Assembly (NCBI GenBank): GCA_944325345.1
Contig: CALUZV010000014.1
Span: forward strand, 1 to 64,000
Direction of reading: 5' to 3'
Source: an uncultured Parabacteroides sp.
GTDB lineage: Bacteria; Bacteroidota; Bacteroidia; Bacteroidales; Tannerellaceae
DNA: 64,000 nt
Below the pieces are notes generated by a model. It ran no database searches and had not been told where the DNA came from. It saw only the letters and a program-made list of their open reading frames with translations. Positions 15,941-23,790 of the stretch are shown here, one piece after another. The position numbers and the translations under genes are program-made. Numbering within the stretch: the first letter of the stretch is position 1; the number at the start of each line of letters is the position of its first letter.

Positions 15941-17584
15941 ATGATTTCTATCGATGGATTGACCGTCGAATTTGGCGGTACCACCTTGTTTTCAGATATT
16001 TCCTTTGTTATTAACGAAAAAGACCGGATAGCCCTGATGGGAAAGAACGGCGCGGGCAAATCCACCCTGCTCAAAATCCTGGCCGGCGTCCGCGAGCCGA
16101 CGCGCGGGAAAGTCTCGGCCCCGAAGGATACCGTTATCGCTTATCTGCCCCAGCACCTGATGGTGAACGACGGGCGGACGGTCTTCGAGGAGGCGGAGCA
16201 GGCTTTTGCCCACCTGCACGAGATGGAGGCGGAGATAAACGAACTGAACCGGCAGTTGGAGACGCGGACCGACTATGATTCCGACGATTACATGCAGCTT
16301 ATTGAGCGTGTCTCGACGTTGAGCGAGAAATTCTATTCCATTGAAGATATTAACTATCATGCCGACGTCGAGAAGACGTTGATGGGCTTGGGATTCAAGC
16401 GCACCGACTTCGGACGGCAGACCAGCGAGTTCAGCGGCGGTTGGCGGATGCGTATCGAGCTGGCGAAGCTGTTGCTCCAGAAGCCCGACGTCCTGCTCCT
16501 CGACGAGCCGACGAATCACCTCGACATCGAGTCTATCCAGTGGCTCGAGGATTTCCTCATCGAATCCGGGCAGGCCGTCGTTGTCATCAGCCACGACCGC
16601 GCCTTCGTGGATCATATCACGAACCGCACCATCGAGGTAACGATGGGACGCATCTACGACTACAAGGCGACATATTCGCAATACCTCCAGTTGCGCAAGG
16701 AACGGCGCGAGCAGCAACTAAAAGCCTACAACGAGCAGCAGAAGATGATCGCCGAGACGAAAGACTTCATCGAGCGCTTCAAGGGGACATACTCGAAGAC
16801 CTTGCAGGTGCAAAGCCGCGTCAAGATGCTGGAAAAACTGGAGTTAGTCGAGGTGGACGAGGAAGATACCTCGGCGCTGAGGCTCAAATTCCCGCCCTCG
16901 CCCCGTTCGGGCAGTTACCCGGTGATTATCGAGAACGTCGGCAAGGCGTATGGCGAAAAGCGTGTATTCAGTAACGTAAACCTCACGATAGAGCGCGGAG
17001 ACAAAATCGCCTTCGTCGGACGCAATGGCGAAGGAAAATCCACCTTGGTGAAATGCATCATGGGCGAGATACCCTTCGATGGGAACCTGCAGCTCGGGCA
17101 TAACGTCCAGATCGGCTATTTCGCCCAGAACCAAGCCTCGCTGCTGGACGAGAACCTGACGGTTTTCCAGACCATCGACGATGTGGCGAAGGGCGACATC
17201 CGGAATAAGATAAAAGACCTGCTGGGCGCCTTCATGTTCGGCGGCGAGAACTCGACGAAGAAGGTGAAAGTGCTCTCCGGCGGCGAGCGGACGCGCTTGG
17301 CGATGATCAAGCTCCTCCTCGAGCCGGTAAACCTGCTTATCCTCGATGAGCCGACGAATCACCTGGATATGAAAACCAAAGACATCCTGAAACAGGCCCT
17401 GGTGGATTTCGACGGGACGTTGATTGTCGTCTCGCACGACCGCGACTTCCTCGACGGGTTGGTAACGAAGGTCTATGAGTTCGGTGGCGGGAAAGTAACC
17501 GAGCATCTCGAGGGAATCTACGAATTCATGCAGCGGAAGAAGATGGAGAACTTGCGGGAGATTGAGAGAAAAATGGACAATTAA
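15941..17584 (+). CDS. ABC-F family ATPase (ribosome-associated type)
   Basis: This 547-residue soluble protein has two ABC domains and no membrane segment. The first P-loop is GKNGAGKST (about 34-42), with signature FSGGWRMR and Walker B DVLLLDEPTNHLD. The second is GRNGEGKST, with signature LSGGERTR and LLILDEPTNHLD. A charged linker between them (KERREQQLKAYNEQQKMIAE) is the P-site tRNA-interaction motif region. ABC-F proteins act on ribosomes in translation control or antibiotic protection. It lacks the C-terminal coiled-coil extension of Uup. Which role it has cannot be told from the sequence. Confidence 0.92.
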   Translation: MISIDGLTVEFGGTTLFSDISFVINEKDRIALMGKNGAGKSTLLKILAGVREPTRGKVSAPKDTVIAYLPQHLMVNDGRTVFEEAEQAFAHLHEMEAEINELNRQLETRTDYDSDDYMQLIERVSTLSEKFYSIEDINYHADVEKTLMGLGFKRTDFGRQTSEFSGGWRMRIELAKLLLQKPDVLLLDEPTNHLDIESIQWLEDFLIESGQAVVVISHDRAFVDHITNRTIEVTMGRIYDYKATYSQYLQLRKERREQQLKAYNEQQKMIAETKDFIERFKGTYSKTLQVQSRVKMLEKLELVEVDEEDTSALRLKFPPSPRSGSYPVIIENVGKAYGEKRVFSNVNLTIERGDKIAFVGRNGEGKSTLVKCIMGEIPFDGNLQLGHNVQIGYFAQNQASLLDENLTVFQTIDDVAKGDIRNKIKDLLGAFMFGGENSTKKVKVLSGGERTRLAMIKLLLEPVNLLILDEPTNHLDMKTKDILKQALVDFDGTLIVVSHDRDFLDGLVTKVYEFGGGKVTEHLEGIYEFMQRKKMENLREIERKMDN

Positions 17585-17614
17585 CAATGGACAATTGACA
17601 ATTAGAAGAGAGAG

Positions 17615-18226
17615 ATGATTGATTTTATTACGTTTTGTGATTATGCGGGGACGTTTGCCTTTGCCATCAGTGGTATCCGGCTGGCGTCGGCGAAGAAGTT
17701 TGATTGGTTCGGGGCTTATGTCGTCGGGGCGGTAACGGCCGTGGGCGGCGGGACGATACGCGATGTGTTGCTGGATGCGACGCCGTTTTGGATGACGCAG
17801 GCATCTTATTTGATTGTAACGGGATTGGCGCTTGTCTTCGTGGCTATCTTCCGGAAATATGTTATCCGGCTGAACAATACGATATTCATATTCGATGCTA
17901 TCGGGCTGGGCTTGTTTACGGTCGTGGGGATAGCCAAGAGTTTGGAGTATGGTTTTCCCATCTGGGTGGCCATCATCATGGGGACGATAACCGGCGCGTT
18001 CGGCGGTATGCTGCGCGATACGTTGATAAACGAGGTACCGCTGATATTCCGCAAAGACATCTATGCCTCGGCCTGCGTGATGGGCGGGTTGATCTATTAC
18101 GCTTGCCAGCAGCTGGGACTGACACCGGCGATGACGCAGTTTATCGCGGCAGCAAGCGTCTTCATCACACGGGCGGTGGCGGTGCGTTATCACATCAGTC
18201 TGCCCGTCCTGAAAGGGGAGGAGTAG
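17615..18226 (+). CDS. TRIC/YicG-type membrane channel protein
   Basis: This 203-residue protein has seven hydrophobic segments arranged as two similar halves plus a final helix. The paired motifs GAVTAVGGGTIRDVLL and GTITGAFGGMLRDTLI are the hallmark of the family formerly called UPF0126. Members include trimeric K+ channels and a glycine transporter (YicG). Substrate or ion specificity is not readable. It starts 30 bp after the ABC-F gene, behind a short CAATTGACAATT-type repeat, and could share its transcript. Confidence 0.88.
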   Translation: MIDFITFCDYAGTFAFAISGIRLASAKKFDWFGAYVVGAVTAVGGGTIRDVLLDATPFWMTQASYLIVTGLALVFVAIFRKYVIRLNNTIFIFDAIGLGLFTVVGIAKSLEYGFPIWVAIIMGTITGAFGGMLRDTLINEVPLIFRKDIYASACVMGGLIYYACQQLGLTPAMTQFIAAASVFITRAVAVRYHISLPVLKGEE

Positions 18227-18281
18227 GGCATTGGTTATCCCGGAATAAATCGCTAATTTTGTCGGATTTTAAGCAAAGGTC

Positions 18282-19337
18282 ATGAACAATACACAGGAAA
18301 AAGCATCCATCCTTTTGATCTATACAGGTGGAACGATAGGAATGATAGAAAACCCGGAGACGGGCGTGTTGGAGTCGTTCAACTTCCAGCATCTGGCGGA
18401 TAATGTCCCGGAACTGAAGAAGCTGGGGCATCATGTGGAAACCTACCAGTTCGACCCGCCTATGGATTCCTCGGCGATGGGGCCGGATTCGTGGACGAAA
18501 ATCGTGCACATCATCGCAGAGAATTACCAGAAGTTCGACGGCTTCGTCGTCCTGCACGGGACGGATACGATGTCTTATACCGCCTCGGCCCTGAGCTTCA
18601 TGCTCGAAAACCTGAGCAAGCCGGTAATCCTGACCGGTTCGCAGCTGCCTGTCGGTATGTTGCGCACGGATGGCAAGGAGAATCTGATAACCGCCATCGA
18701 AATCGCGGCGGCGAAGGAAAACGGCGTGCCGGTCGTCCCGGAGGTCTGCATCTTCTTTGAAAACGAGTTGATGCGGGGCAATCGGACCAGCAAGACGAGT
18801 GCGGACAACTTCAATGCGTTCCGTTCCTATAATTATCCGCCGCTTGCCCATGTCGGTATCCATATTAAATATGATACGGCGCAAATTTATCGTCCGATTT
18901 CCCGCAAACCGTTGAGGCCACATTATTTGTTAGACCGCAACGTCGCCATCCTGAAACTGTTCCCCGGAATCCCCCCGTCGGTCGTCGAAAGCATCCTGAA
19001 CATTCCGGGCCTCAAGGGTGTTGTAATGGAAACTTTCGGAAGCGGGAATGCTCCCATGGACGATTGGTTCCTGGCGATGCTGAAGGATGCCGTGCAGCGT
19101 GGTTTGGTTATCGTAAATATCACGCAATGTCGGGCGGGAAGTGTCGAGATGCATCGCTACGAAACTGGGAAGAAATTGCTGGATGCAGGTGTCATCAGCG
19201 GTTATGACAGCACGACGGAAAGTGCCGTTACAAAGCTGATGTTCCTCTTCGGTCATGGCCTGACGAGCGAGGAAGTGAAGGAGCATTTGAATTGTTCCCT
19301 TATCGGAGAGATTACCCTCCCGCCTTCCCAACGCTAA
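18282..19337 (+). CDS. ansA: Type I L-asparaginase
   Basis: This 351-residue cytoplasmic-type asparaginase hydrolyses L-Asn to Asp and ammonia. The first catalytic Thr is in LLIYTGGTIGM (about residue 15-20), and the second triad Thr and Asp are in VVLHGTDTMSYTASAL. The allosteric-type C-terminal domain is present (MFLFGHGLTSEEVKEHL). No signal peptide is seen. It lies 55 bp after the TRIC-like gene on the same strand. Confidence 0.93.
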   Translation: MNNTQEKASILLIYTGGTIGMIENPETGVLESFNFQHLADNVPELKKLGHHVETYQFDPPMDSSAMGPDSWTKIVHIIAENYQKFDGFVVLHGTDTMSYTASALSFMLENLSKPVILTGSQLPVGMLRTDGKENLITAIEIAAAKENGVPVVPEVCIFFENELMRGNRTSKTSADNFNAFRSYNYPPLAHVGIHIKYDTAQIYRPISRKPLRPHYLLDRNVAILKLFPGIPPSVVESILNIPGLKGVVMETFGSGNAPMDDWFLAMLKDAVQRGLVIVNITQCRAGSVEMHRYETGKKLLDAGVISGYDSTTESAVTKLMFLFGHGLTSEEVKEHLNCSLIGEITLPPSQR

Positions 19338-19372
19338 TATCATGCTTATCGGAAAAAAACGGTCAATAATAT

Positions 19373-20176
19373 ATGAAGCTATCTTTTATAAGTTTGGCAA
19401 GCGGCAGTAGCGGGAACTGCTATTACCTGGGCACCCCGGAATACGGCTTGCTGATAGACGCGGGCATCGGTGCCCGTACAATTAAGAAGGTGTTGAAGGA
19501 CAATGGTATCGATTTGTCGCAGATAATCGCGGTCTTGGTTACGCACGACCATGCCGACCATATCAAGACGGTGGGTGTCTTGGGCGAGAAGTTGAATATC
19601 CCTATCTATTCTACCGAGGGTGTCCACCGGGGAATCAACAAGAGCCGCTATGTCGAGGACAAACTCGTTCAATCGAAGCGGGTCATCGAGAAGGAAGCCC
19701 CTTTCATGATTCGCGATTTCCAGATAACGGCCTTCCCCGTGCCCCACGACAGTACCGATAACGTCGGTTATTTCATCGAATATGGCGAGCATCGTTTCGT
19801 AATTGCTACGGACATCGGCCATATCACGGAGACCATCGCCAAGTATGTGTCTCGGGCGACCCGCCTCGTCTTTGAAGCCAACTACGATGAGGAGATGTTG
19901 CGCCACGGCTCTTACCCCTTCTTCTTGAAAGACCGGGTGGCCAGTCCGACGGGACATCTGAGCAACCACGAGGCCGCCGAGTTCCTGGCTTCCTGCTACA
20001 CGCCGGAGTTGAAAAGCATTTGGCTCTGCCACCTCAGTCGCGACAACAATCATCCGGAGCTTGCCTATAAGACGGTGGATATAAGATTATTCGAGGAAGG
20101 TATTCGGGTCGGGAAGGATGTGTCGCTCGTCGCCTTGAAGCGCACGACACCTTCCGAGGTTTACGTCTTCGAATAA
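19373..20176 (+). CDS. MBL-fold metallo-hydrolase, WalJ/YycJ-like
   Basis: This 267-residue metallo-beta-lactamase-fold protein starts with SLASGSSGNCYYLG, a sequence typical of the YycJ/WalJ branch. It carries the metal motif VTHDHADH (about residues 58-65), followed by downstream ligands in VPHDS, ATDIGH and GHLSNHEAAEF. Family members are implicated in DNA repair and cell-wall regulation in Firmicutes; the role here is unproven. It is the last gene of a codirectional run before the tRNA-Lys pair. Confidence 0.88.
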   Translation: MKLSFISLASGSSGNCYYLGTPEYGLLIDAGIGARTIKKVLKDNGIDLSQIIAVLVTHDHADHIKTVGVLGEKLNIPIYSTEGVHRGINKSRYVEDKLVQSKRVIEKEAPFMIRDFQITAFPVPHDSTDNVGYFIEYGEHRFVIATDIGHITETIAKYVSRATRLVFEANYDEEMLRHGSYPFFLKDRVASPTGHLSNHEAAEFLASCYTPELKSIWLCHLSRDNNHPELAYKTVDIRLFEEGIRVGKDVSLVALKRTTPSEVYVFE

Positions 20177-20203
20177 AAAAGTAGAAAAAACTTCGCGGAA
20201 AAG

Positions 20204-20234
20204 TTTGGCATATTAAATAAAAAGCCTACCTTTG
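20204..20234 (+). promoter_or_regulatory. Promoter of the tRNA-Lys pair
   Basis: TTTG at 20204-20207, exactly 19 nt, then TACCTTTG at 20227-20234: a textbook Bacteroidota housekeeping promoter, 44 nt before the mature tRNA 5' end. Confidence 0.88.
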
Positions 20235-20278
20235 CACTCGCAATCGGGAAACGAGCGGTTTCCTAACGGTTAGAGATT

Positions 20279-20351
20279 GACTTCGTAGCTCAGTTGGTAG
20301 AGCAAATGACTCTTAATCATTGGGTCGAGGGTTCGAGCCCCTCCGAGGTCA
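20279..20351 (+). tRNA. tRNA-Lys (CTT)
   Basis: This 73-nt cloverleaf has acceptor GACTTCG/CGAGGTC, anticodon arm AATGA-CTCTTAA-TCATT with anticodon CTT, T arm GAGGG-TTCGAGC-CCCTC and discriminator A. CCA is not encoded. It is the first of two identical copies. Confidence 0.95.
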
Positions 20352-20392
20352 CTTCCATACGAAAATATTTTAAGGTTAAACATTAATTATCA

Positions 20393-20465
20393 GACTTCGT
20401 AGCTCAGTTGGTAGAGCAAATGACTCTTAATCATTGGGTCGAGGGTTCGAGCCCCTCCGAGGTCA
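20393..20465 (+). tRNA. tRNA-Lys (CTT), second copy
   Basis: It is identical to the copy 41 nt upstream over the whole mature sequence and shares its promoter and terminator. No promoter is seen in the short spacer, so the two are presumably processed from one transcript. Confidence 0.95.
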
Positions 20466-20471
20466 CAAGGG

Positions 20472-20502
20472 AAGGAGACTTTGTGAAAAGTTTCCTTTTT
20501 TT
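20472..20502 (+). terminator. Terminator of the tRNA-Lys pair
   Basis: GGAGACTTT at 20474-20482 pairs with AAAGTTTCC (one G-T wobble) across a GTGA loop, then T7. Confidence 0.85.
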
Positions 20503-20556
20503 GTGCCCGTTCATTTCGAACGTGCCTTCAACGAATGGTAATCTTTAATTCGTAAT

Positions 20557-21489
20557 ATGTTTGCCTACATTCAAGAGCGCGCCGCCCACAAGCGGCAGAT
20601 GGGAAAGATAAGCTCCTCGGATGTTTACCTGGCCACGGCGGTCCACTTCCGTCGCTTTCTGGCTGGTCGCCGTTGCCGCTTGTCTGACTTGACGGCCACA
20701 CTGGTCGCCGACTTCCGTTGTTTCCTCCAAGCCGAGGGACTGAAAGTAAATACAATCAACAGTTATCTGAGTAGTTTGCGTGCCGTATATCATGCGGCCT
20801 GCCACGATGGGCGCGTCTCGCTCCGCCGAGACCCGTTCCTGAACCTGAAGCTCCGCCGCGAGACGACGGCCAAGCGTGCTGTTCCCGCCGCCTTGATGCA
20901 ACGGGTGGCCTCGTTCTCCACTTCCGTCCTGCGCCCCGAGCAAGAGCTGGCTGTGGACTTGGCGACGTTCAGCTTCCTGGCCTGCGGGATGCCCTTTGTC
21001 GATATGGCGTATCTGACGCGCCACAATATCCGGGGCAAGGAGTTGGTCTATAACCGCCGCAAGACCGGAGTCCAAATCCGCATGGAAATCACCGCCGGGA
21101 TGTGGCAAATCATCCGCAAATACGCCTCGTCTGCAGCCTCGCGCCCCTACCTCTTCCCGATACTCCCCTCCGGCTCTTCGTCCCATGCGCAATACAAATA
21201 CCGTCTGGCGGTCTTCAATCGCCACTTGAAAGACCTCGGCGTGCGTCTGCATTTCCCTACTGAACTGACTTCCTACGTCATTCGCCACAGTTGGGCATCG
21301 GCAGCCCTGCGTTGCCACGTCCCAGTGGCCGTTATCAGCCAGGCATTAGGGCATACTTCCGAGAAGACGACGCGTTGCTATCTGAGCGAATTAGATGTTT
21401 CGGAACTTGCGAAGGCGAACCGCAAAGTCGCGGGTTCTATTGACCGATTGGTGAGGGAGAAATGGAAGCGAAAGGATACTTATTTATGA
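20557..21489 (+). CDS. Tyrosine recombinase, probable DNA invertase of the fimbrial promoter
   Basis: This 310-residue protein has an N-terminal SAM-like core-binding domain (about 1-100) and a C-terminal catalytic domain. TSYVIRHSWAS holds the second catalytic Arg; LGHTSEKTTRCYL holds the third-box His and the nucleophile Tyr, and a Lys candidate lies in NRRKTG. The usual first Arg is replaced in ACGMPFVDMAYL, where relatives have RGMSFVDMA. The length and HTSEKTT motif match Bacteroidota invertases and short integrases. Its TGA stop lies inside the left arm of a 19-bp inverted repeat, and the fimbrial operon follows. The natural inference is that it flips that segment. Confidence 0.85.
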   Translation: MFAYIQERAAHKRQMGKISSSDVYLATAVHFRRFLAGRRCRLSDLTATLVADFRCFLQAEGLKVNTINSYLSSLRAVYHAACHDGRVSLRRDPFLNLKLRRETTAKRAVPAALMQRVASFSTSVLRPEQELAVDLATFSFLACGMPFVDMAYLTRHNIRGKELVYNRRKTGVQIRMEITAGMWQIIRKYASSAASRPYLFPILPSGSSSHAQYKYRLAVFNRHLKDLGVRLHFPTELTSYVIRHSWASAALRCHVPVAVISQALGHTSEKTTRCYLSELDVSELAKANRKVAGSIDRLVREKWKRKDTYL

Positions 21490-21660
21490 AATAAGGATGA
21501 TCGTCGATAAAATGCTTATTTCCTGTTGTTTGTAGTAGCGTTTATTTGTGATTCAACGATTCAATCCTAAATCATGGCACAAAGGAAAAGAGAAAACCTG
21601 TAAAAAACAAATAAATCTTCAATATTTTTTCCTTTCCCTCACTTATTTCATAAATAAGTA
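21477..21660. other. Putative invertible promoter segment (19-bp inverted repeats)
   Basis: TACTTATTTATGAAATAAG at 21477-21495 and its exact reverse complement at 21642-21660 bracket 146 bp. Each arm is itself a near-dyad, CTTATTT-nnn-AAATAAG, with the centre ATG on the left and CAT on the right. This fits a recombinase core site with orientation set by the spacer and the outermost TA. A partial extra arm (CTTATTTC) lies at 21514. The left arm contains the recombinase stop codon and the right arm ends 21 bp before the fimbrial operon ATG. The promoter-like sequence inside points left. Confidence 0.8.
21580..21611 (-). promoter_or_regulatory. Promoter-like sequence inside the invertible segment, facing away from the fimbrial genes
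   Basis: On the minus strand TTTG (21611-21608), 20 nt, then TTCCTTTG (21587-21580), one mismatch from TAnnTTTG. After inversion it would sit around 21526-21557 on the plus strand and drive the fimbrial operon with a leader of about 120 nt. The best plus-strand candidate in the present orientation (TTTG 21545, TAAATCAT 21568) is much weaker. Confidence 0.6.
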
Positions 21661-21681
21661 ACTCATTAAATCAGTACAGAT

Positions 21682-22275
21682 ATGAAGCGTGGCATAGGGA
21701 TAGGAGTTGTAGCCTTGTTGCTTTTACTTCCTTTCGGGATAAAAGCTCAAGATACCGAAGACGCAGTAAAGATTCGAATCAAGACTAACGTAGTGGCATG
21801 GGCTACCACGACACCCAACGTGGGCTTTGAAATTCCGATAGACGAACGTTTTTCCTTTCATACGGCTATCACGTATAATCCTTTTACCTTAAAAGATAAT
21901 AATAAGTTGAAGCATTGGCTGGTGCAGCCGGAGGTTCGCTGGTGGGCTGCGTTGCCTTTCATGGGGCACTTTGTCGGAGTGCACCTGATTGGCGGTCAGT
22001 TTAATGCCGGCGGTATCAATATGCCGTTTAATATCTTGCCGGACTTGGATACACATCGCTACCAAGGCTGGGGCATGGGCGGCGGTATTTCCTACGGCTA
22101 TGCTTGGGATTTGGGCAAAGGCTGGGGCATAGAGGCTTCGGTCGGTGTCGGCTATGCCCGCCTCTCGTATGATGTCTATCCGTGCGAGAAGTGCGCCAAG
22201 AAAATCGGAGAGGACAAGAAGAATTACTTCGGTCCGACTAAAGCTGCAATTAATATAGTTTACACATTTAAATGA
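21682..22275 (+). CDS. DUF3575 outer-membrane-like protein of the fimbrial operon
   Basis: The protein has 197 residues with a Sec signal peptide ending GIKAQ. Alternating hydrophobic strands (IKTNVVAWATTTPNVGFEIPI, WLVQPEVRWWAALPF, GMGGGISYGYAWDL, GIEASVGVGYARLSYDVY) suggest a small beta-barrel. CEKC is in the last extracellular-type loop. DUF3575 proteins regularly lie at the head of Mfa/Fim-type operons, where they are thought to be in the outer membrane and to assist fimbrial anchoring or assembly. It is the first gene after the invertible segment and ends 1 bp before the next ATG. Confidence 0.82.
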   Translation: MKRGIGIGVVALLLLLPFGIKAQDTEDAVKIRIKTNVVAWATTTPNVGFEIPIDERFSFHTAITYNPFTLKDNNKLKHWLVQPEVRWWAALPFMGHFVGVHLIGGQFNAGGINMPFNILPDLDTHRYQGWGMGGGISYGYAWDLGKGWGIEASVGVGYARLSYDVYPCEKCAKKIGEDKKNYFGPTKAAINIVYTFK

Positions 22276-22276
22276 T

Positions 22277-23701
22277 ATGAAAATGAAAAAGAAAAATTTA
22301 TTGGCAATGTCGCTCATGGGGCTGGCATTGGTGGCTTGCTCGGAAGATGAGCAGCTGAATGGTGGTGGCACCAGTAATGTGAACGGAGTGGAAGGGGAAC
22401 TTGCGAAAGTTACCTTGAATGTGAGTGTGGCTGCACCGCAGACGAAGGGGAATCCTACTCAAGTTATGGACAAAACTGGGACAGAAGCGGAATCTAAAGT
22501 TTCGAGTTTAGTCGTTGTTGCTGATTATGGCAGTGGTGTTGAAATAAGAGAAATAACTTCTTTAACAGAAAATCCGGATGGAACTTACTCTGGAACTGTT
22601 GATTTGCCAGAAGGTACTCCTACTTTCTATGTATATGCGAATACTACTGATATAACAACTTCTACTGATTGGGAAAAAACTCTCCCTTCAACAAAAGCAG
22701 CTTCTTCATATTATACGGATAACTCTTTCTTTATGAGTAACGTCGATGGTGAAGGTGTTGATGAATTGATTGATCCTAACTCTGAAACAAACCAGGTTGA
22801 TGTAGATATCGAACGTGCTGCTGTAAAGATTTCAGTAGAAGTGCCTGAAAGTGTAGAAGAAAAGGTTAATGGAGCTTCTGGCGGTAAATTGTATTCTTTG
22901 GCATTTGCTCCTAAGAGTACGGCTGATAAGTTCTACTTGTTATGTCAAACGCCTCAGGCTATGCCTACTACTGGCATGACTTATAGTAATACGGGAGCTG
23001 CGACTGAAGCAGATCTTACGGATGTAACAATCGGTACATCTCTTTGGGCAGATGATGGTAAGACAACAATAACGAGTGGTTTCGATTCCTATGTTTATTG
23101 TCTTGAAAACATACAGTCTGCGGTAACGAATGCTACCTATTTGAACTTTAAAACAGTATTTACTCCGTCTCAGAAGATCAATCTTATAGCAGCAACAGGT
23201 GAGGGCGCATCCGGTTTGGTTATCAATACAGAAGAACCAATCACAGGTGTTACTATCGATGAAAGTACAGCAGCTACGAATGCTCCTTCTTTCTATGTCG
23301 TTCGTGGTGTAGAAACAGGCTATGGTGATTATGACAATCATTATATTATGAAGAGTGATTTGTATAAGGAGAATGGAACAGACTTAAAGGAGGGTGTTAG
23401 TTTAACACCGATTACAGACGGAGATCAAAAGGTTACAGGTTATACTGTATCAGGTATCACGGGTATTACAAAACTTTCTGCCGAATATGTAAACGGCGAA
23501 TGCTGGTTTGGTCCCATCTATATTCCTGAAACGGGTTATTCTATCTATCGTAACGATTGGTATCACATGGTGGTTAATAGCATTACATTACCGGGTGTTC
23601 CGGGTGAACCGGGACCGGGTGAGCCGGATGCAAATGTGCAGATTTCTGCTACAGCTATTCCTTGGAATTATGTAGAAAAACAGTTGGACTTGCACGATTA
23701 A
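22277..23701 (+). CDS. Mfa1-type major fimbrial subunit
   Basis: This 474-residue lipoprotein precursor has lipobox LALVACS (Cys about 21). In type V pili the lipidated form is carried to the surface, where a trypsin-like protease removes the N-terminal strand so that subunits polymerise by strand exchange. The C-terminal segment IPETGYSIYRNDWYHMVVNSI followed by IPWNYVEKQLDL is typical of this family. The coding sequence after about residue 55 is clearly richer in A/T than the flanking housekeeping genes, as expected for a diversifying surface antigen. Confidence 0.88.
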   Translation: MKMKKKNLLAMSLMGLALVACSEDEQLNGGGTSNVNGVEGELAKVTLNVSVAAPQTKGNPTQVMDKTGTEAESKVSSLVVVADYGSGVEIREITSLTENPDGTYSGTVDLPEGTPTFYVYANTTDITTSTDWEKTLPSTKAASSYYTDNSFFMSNVDGEGVDELIDPNSETNQVDVDIERAAVKISVEVPESVEEKVNGASGGKLYSLAFAPKSTADKFYLLCQTPQAMPTTGMTYSNTGAATEADLTDVTIGTSLWADDGKTTITSGFDSYVYCLENIQSAVTNATYLNFKTVFTPSQKINLIAATGEGASGLVINTEEPITGVTIDESTAATNAPSFYVVRGVETGYGDYDNHYIMKSDLYKENGTDLKEGVSLTPITDGDQKVTGYTVSGITGITKLSAEYVNGECWFGPIYIPETGYSIYRNDWYHMVVNSITLPGVPGEPGPGEPDANVQISATAIPWNYVEKQLDLHD

Positions 23702-23790
23702 TAATAGTAGATACAGGGGCGGTACCCATCCCGCCCCTCTCTTAAAAAAACTCATAGTTAAATAATAACAGAATTTAATCACATACTCAA

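Noticed and set aside
20279..20465. Duplicated tRNA-Lys as attachment sites of an integrated element
   Set aside because: Both copies are complete, identical and only 41 nt apart, share one promoter and terminator, and nothing lies between them; tandem duplication explains this. The recombinase next to them is better linked to the inverted repeat at its 3' end.
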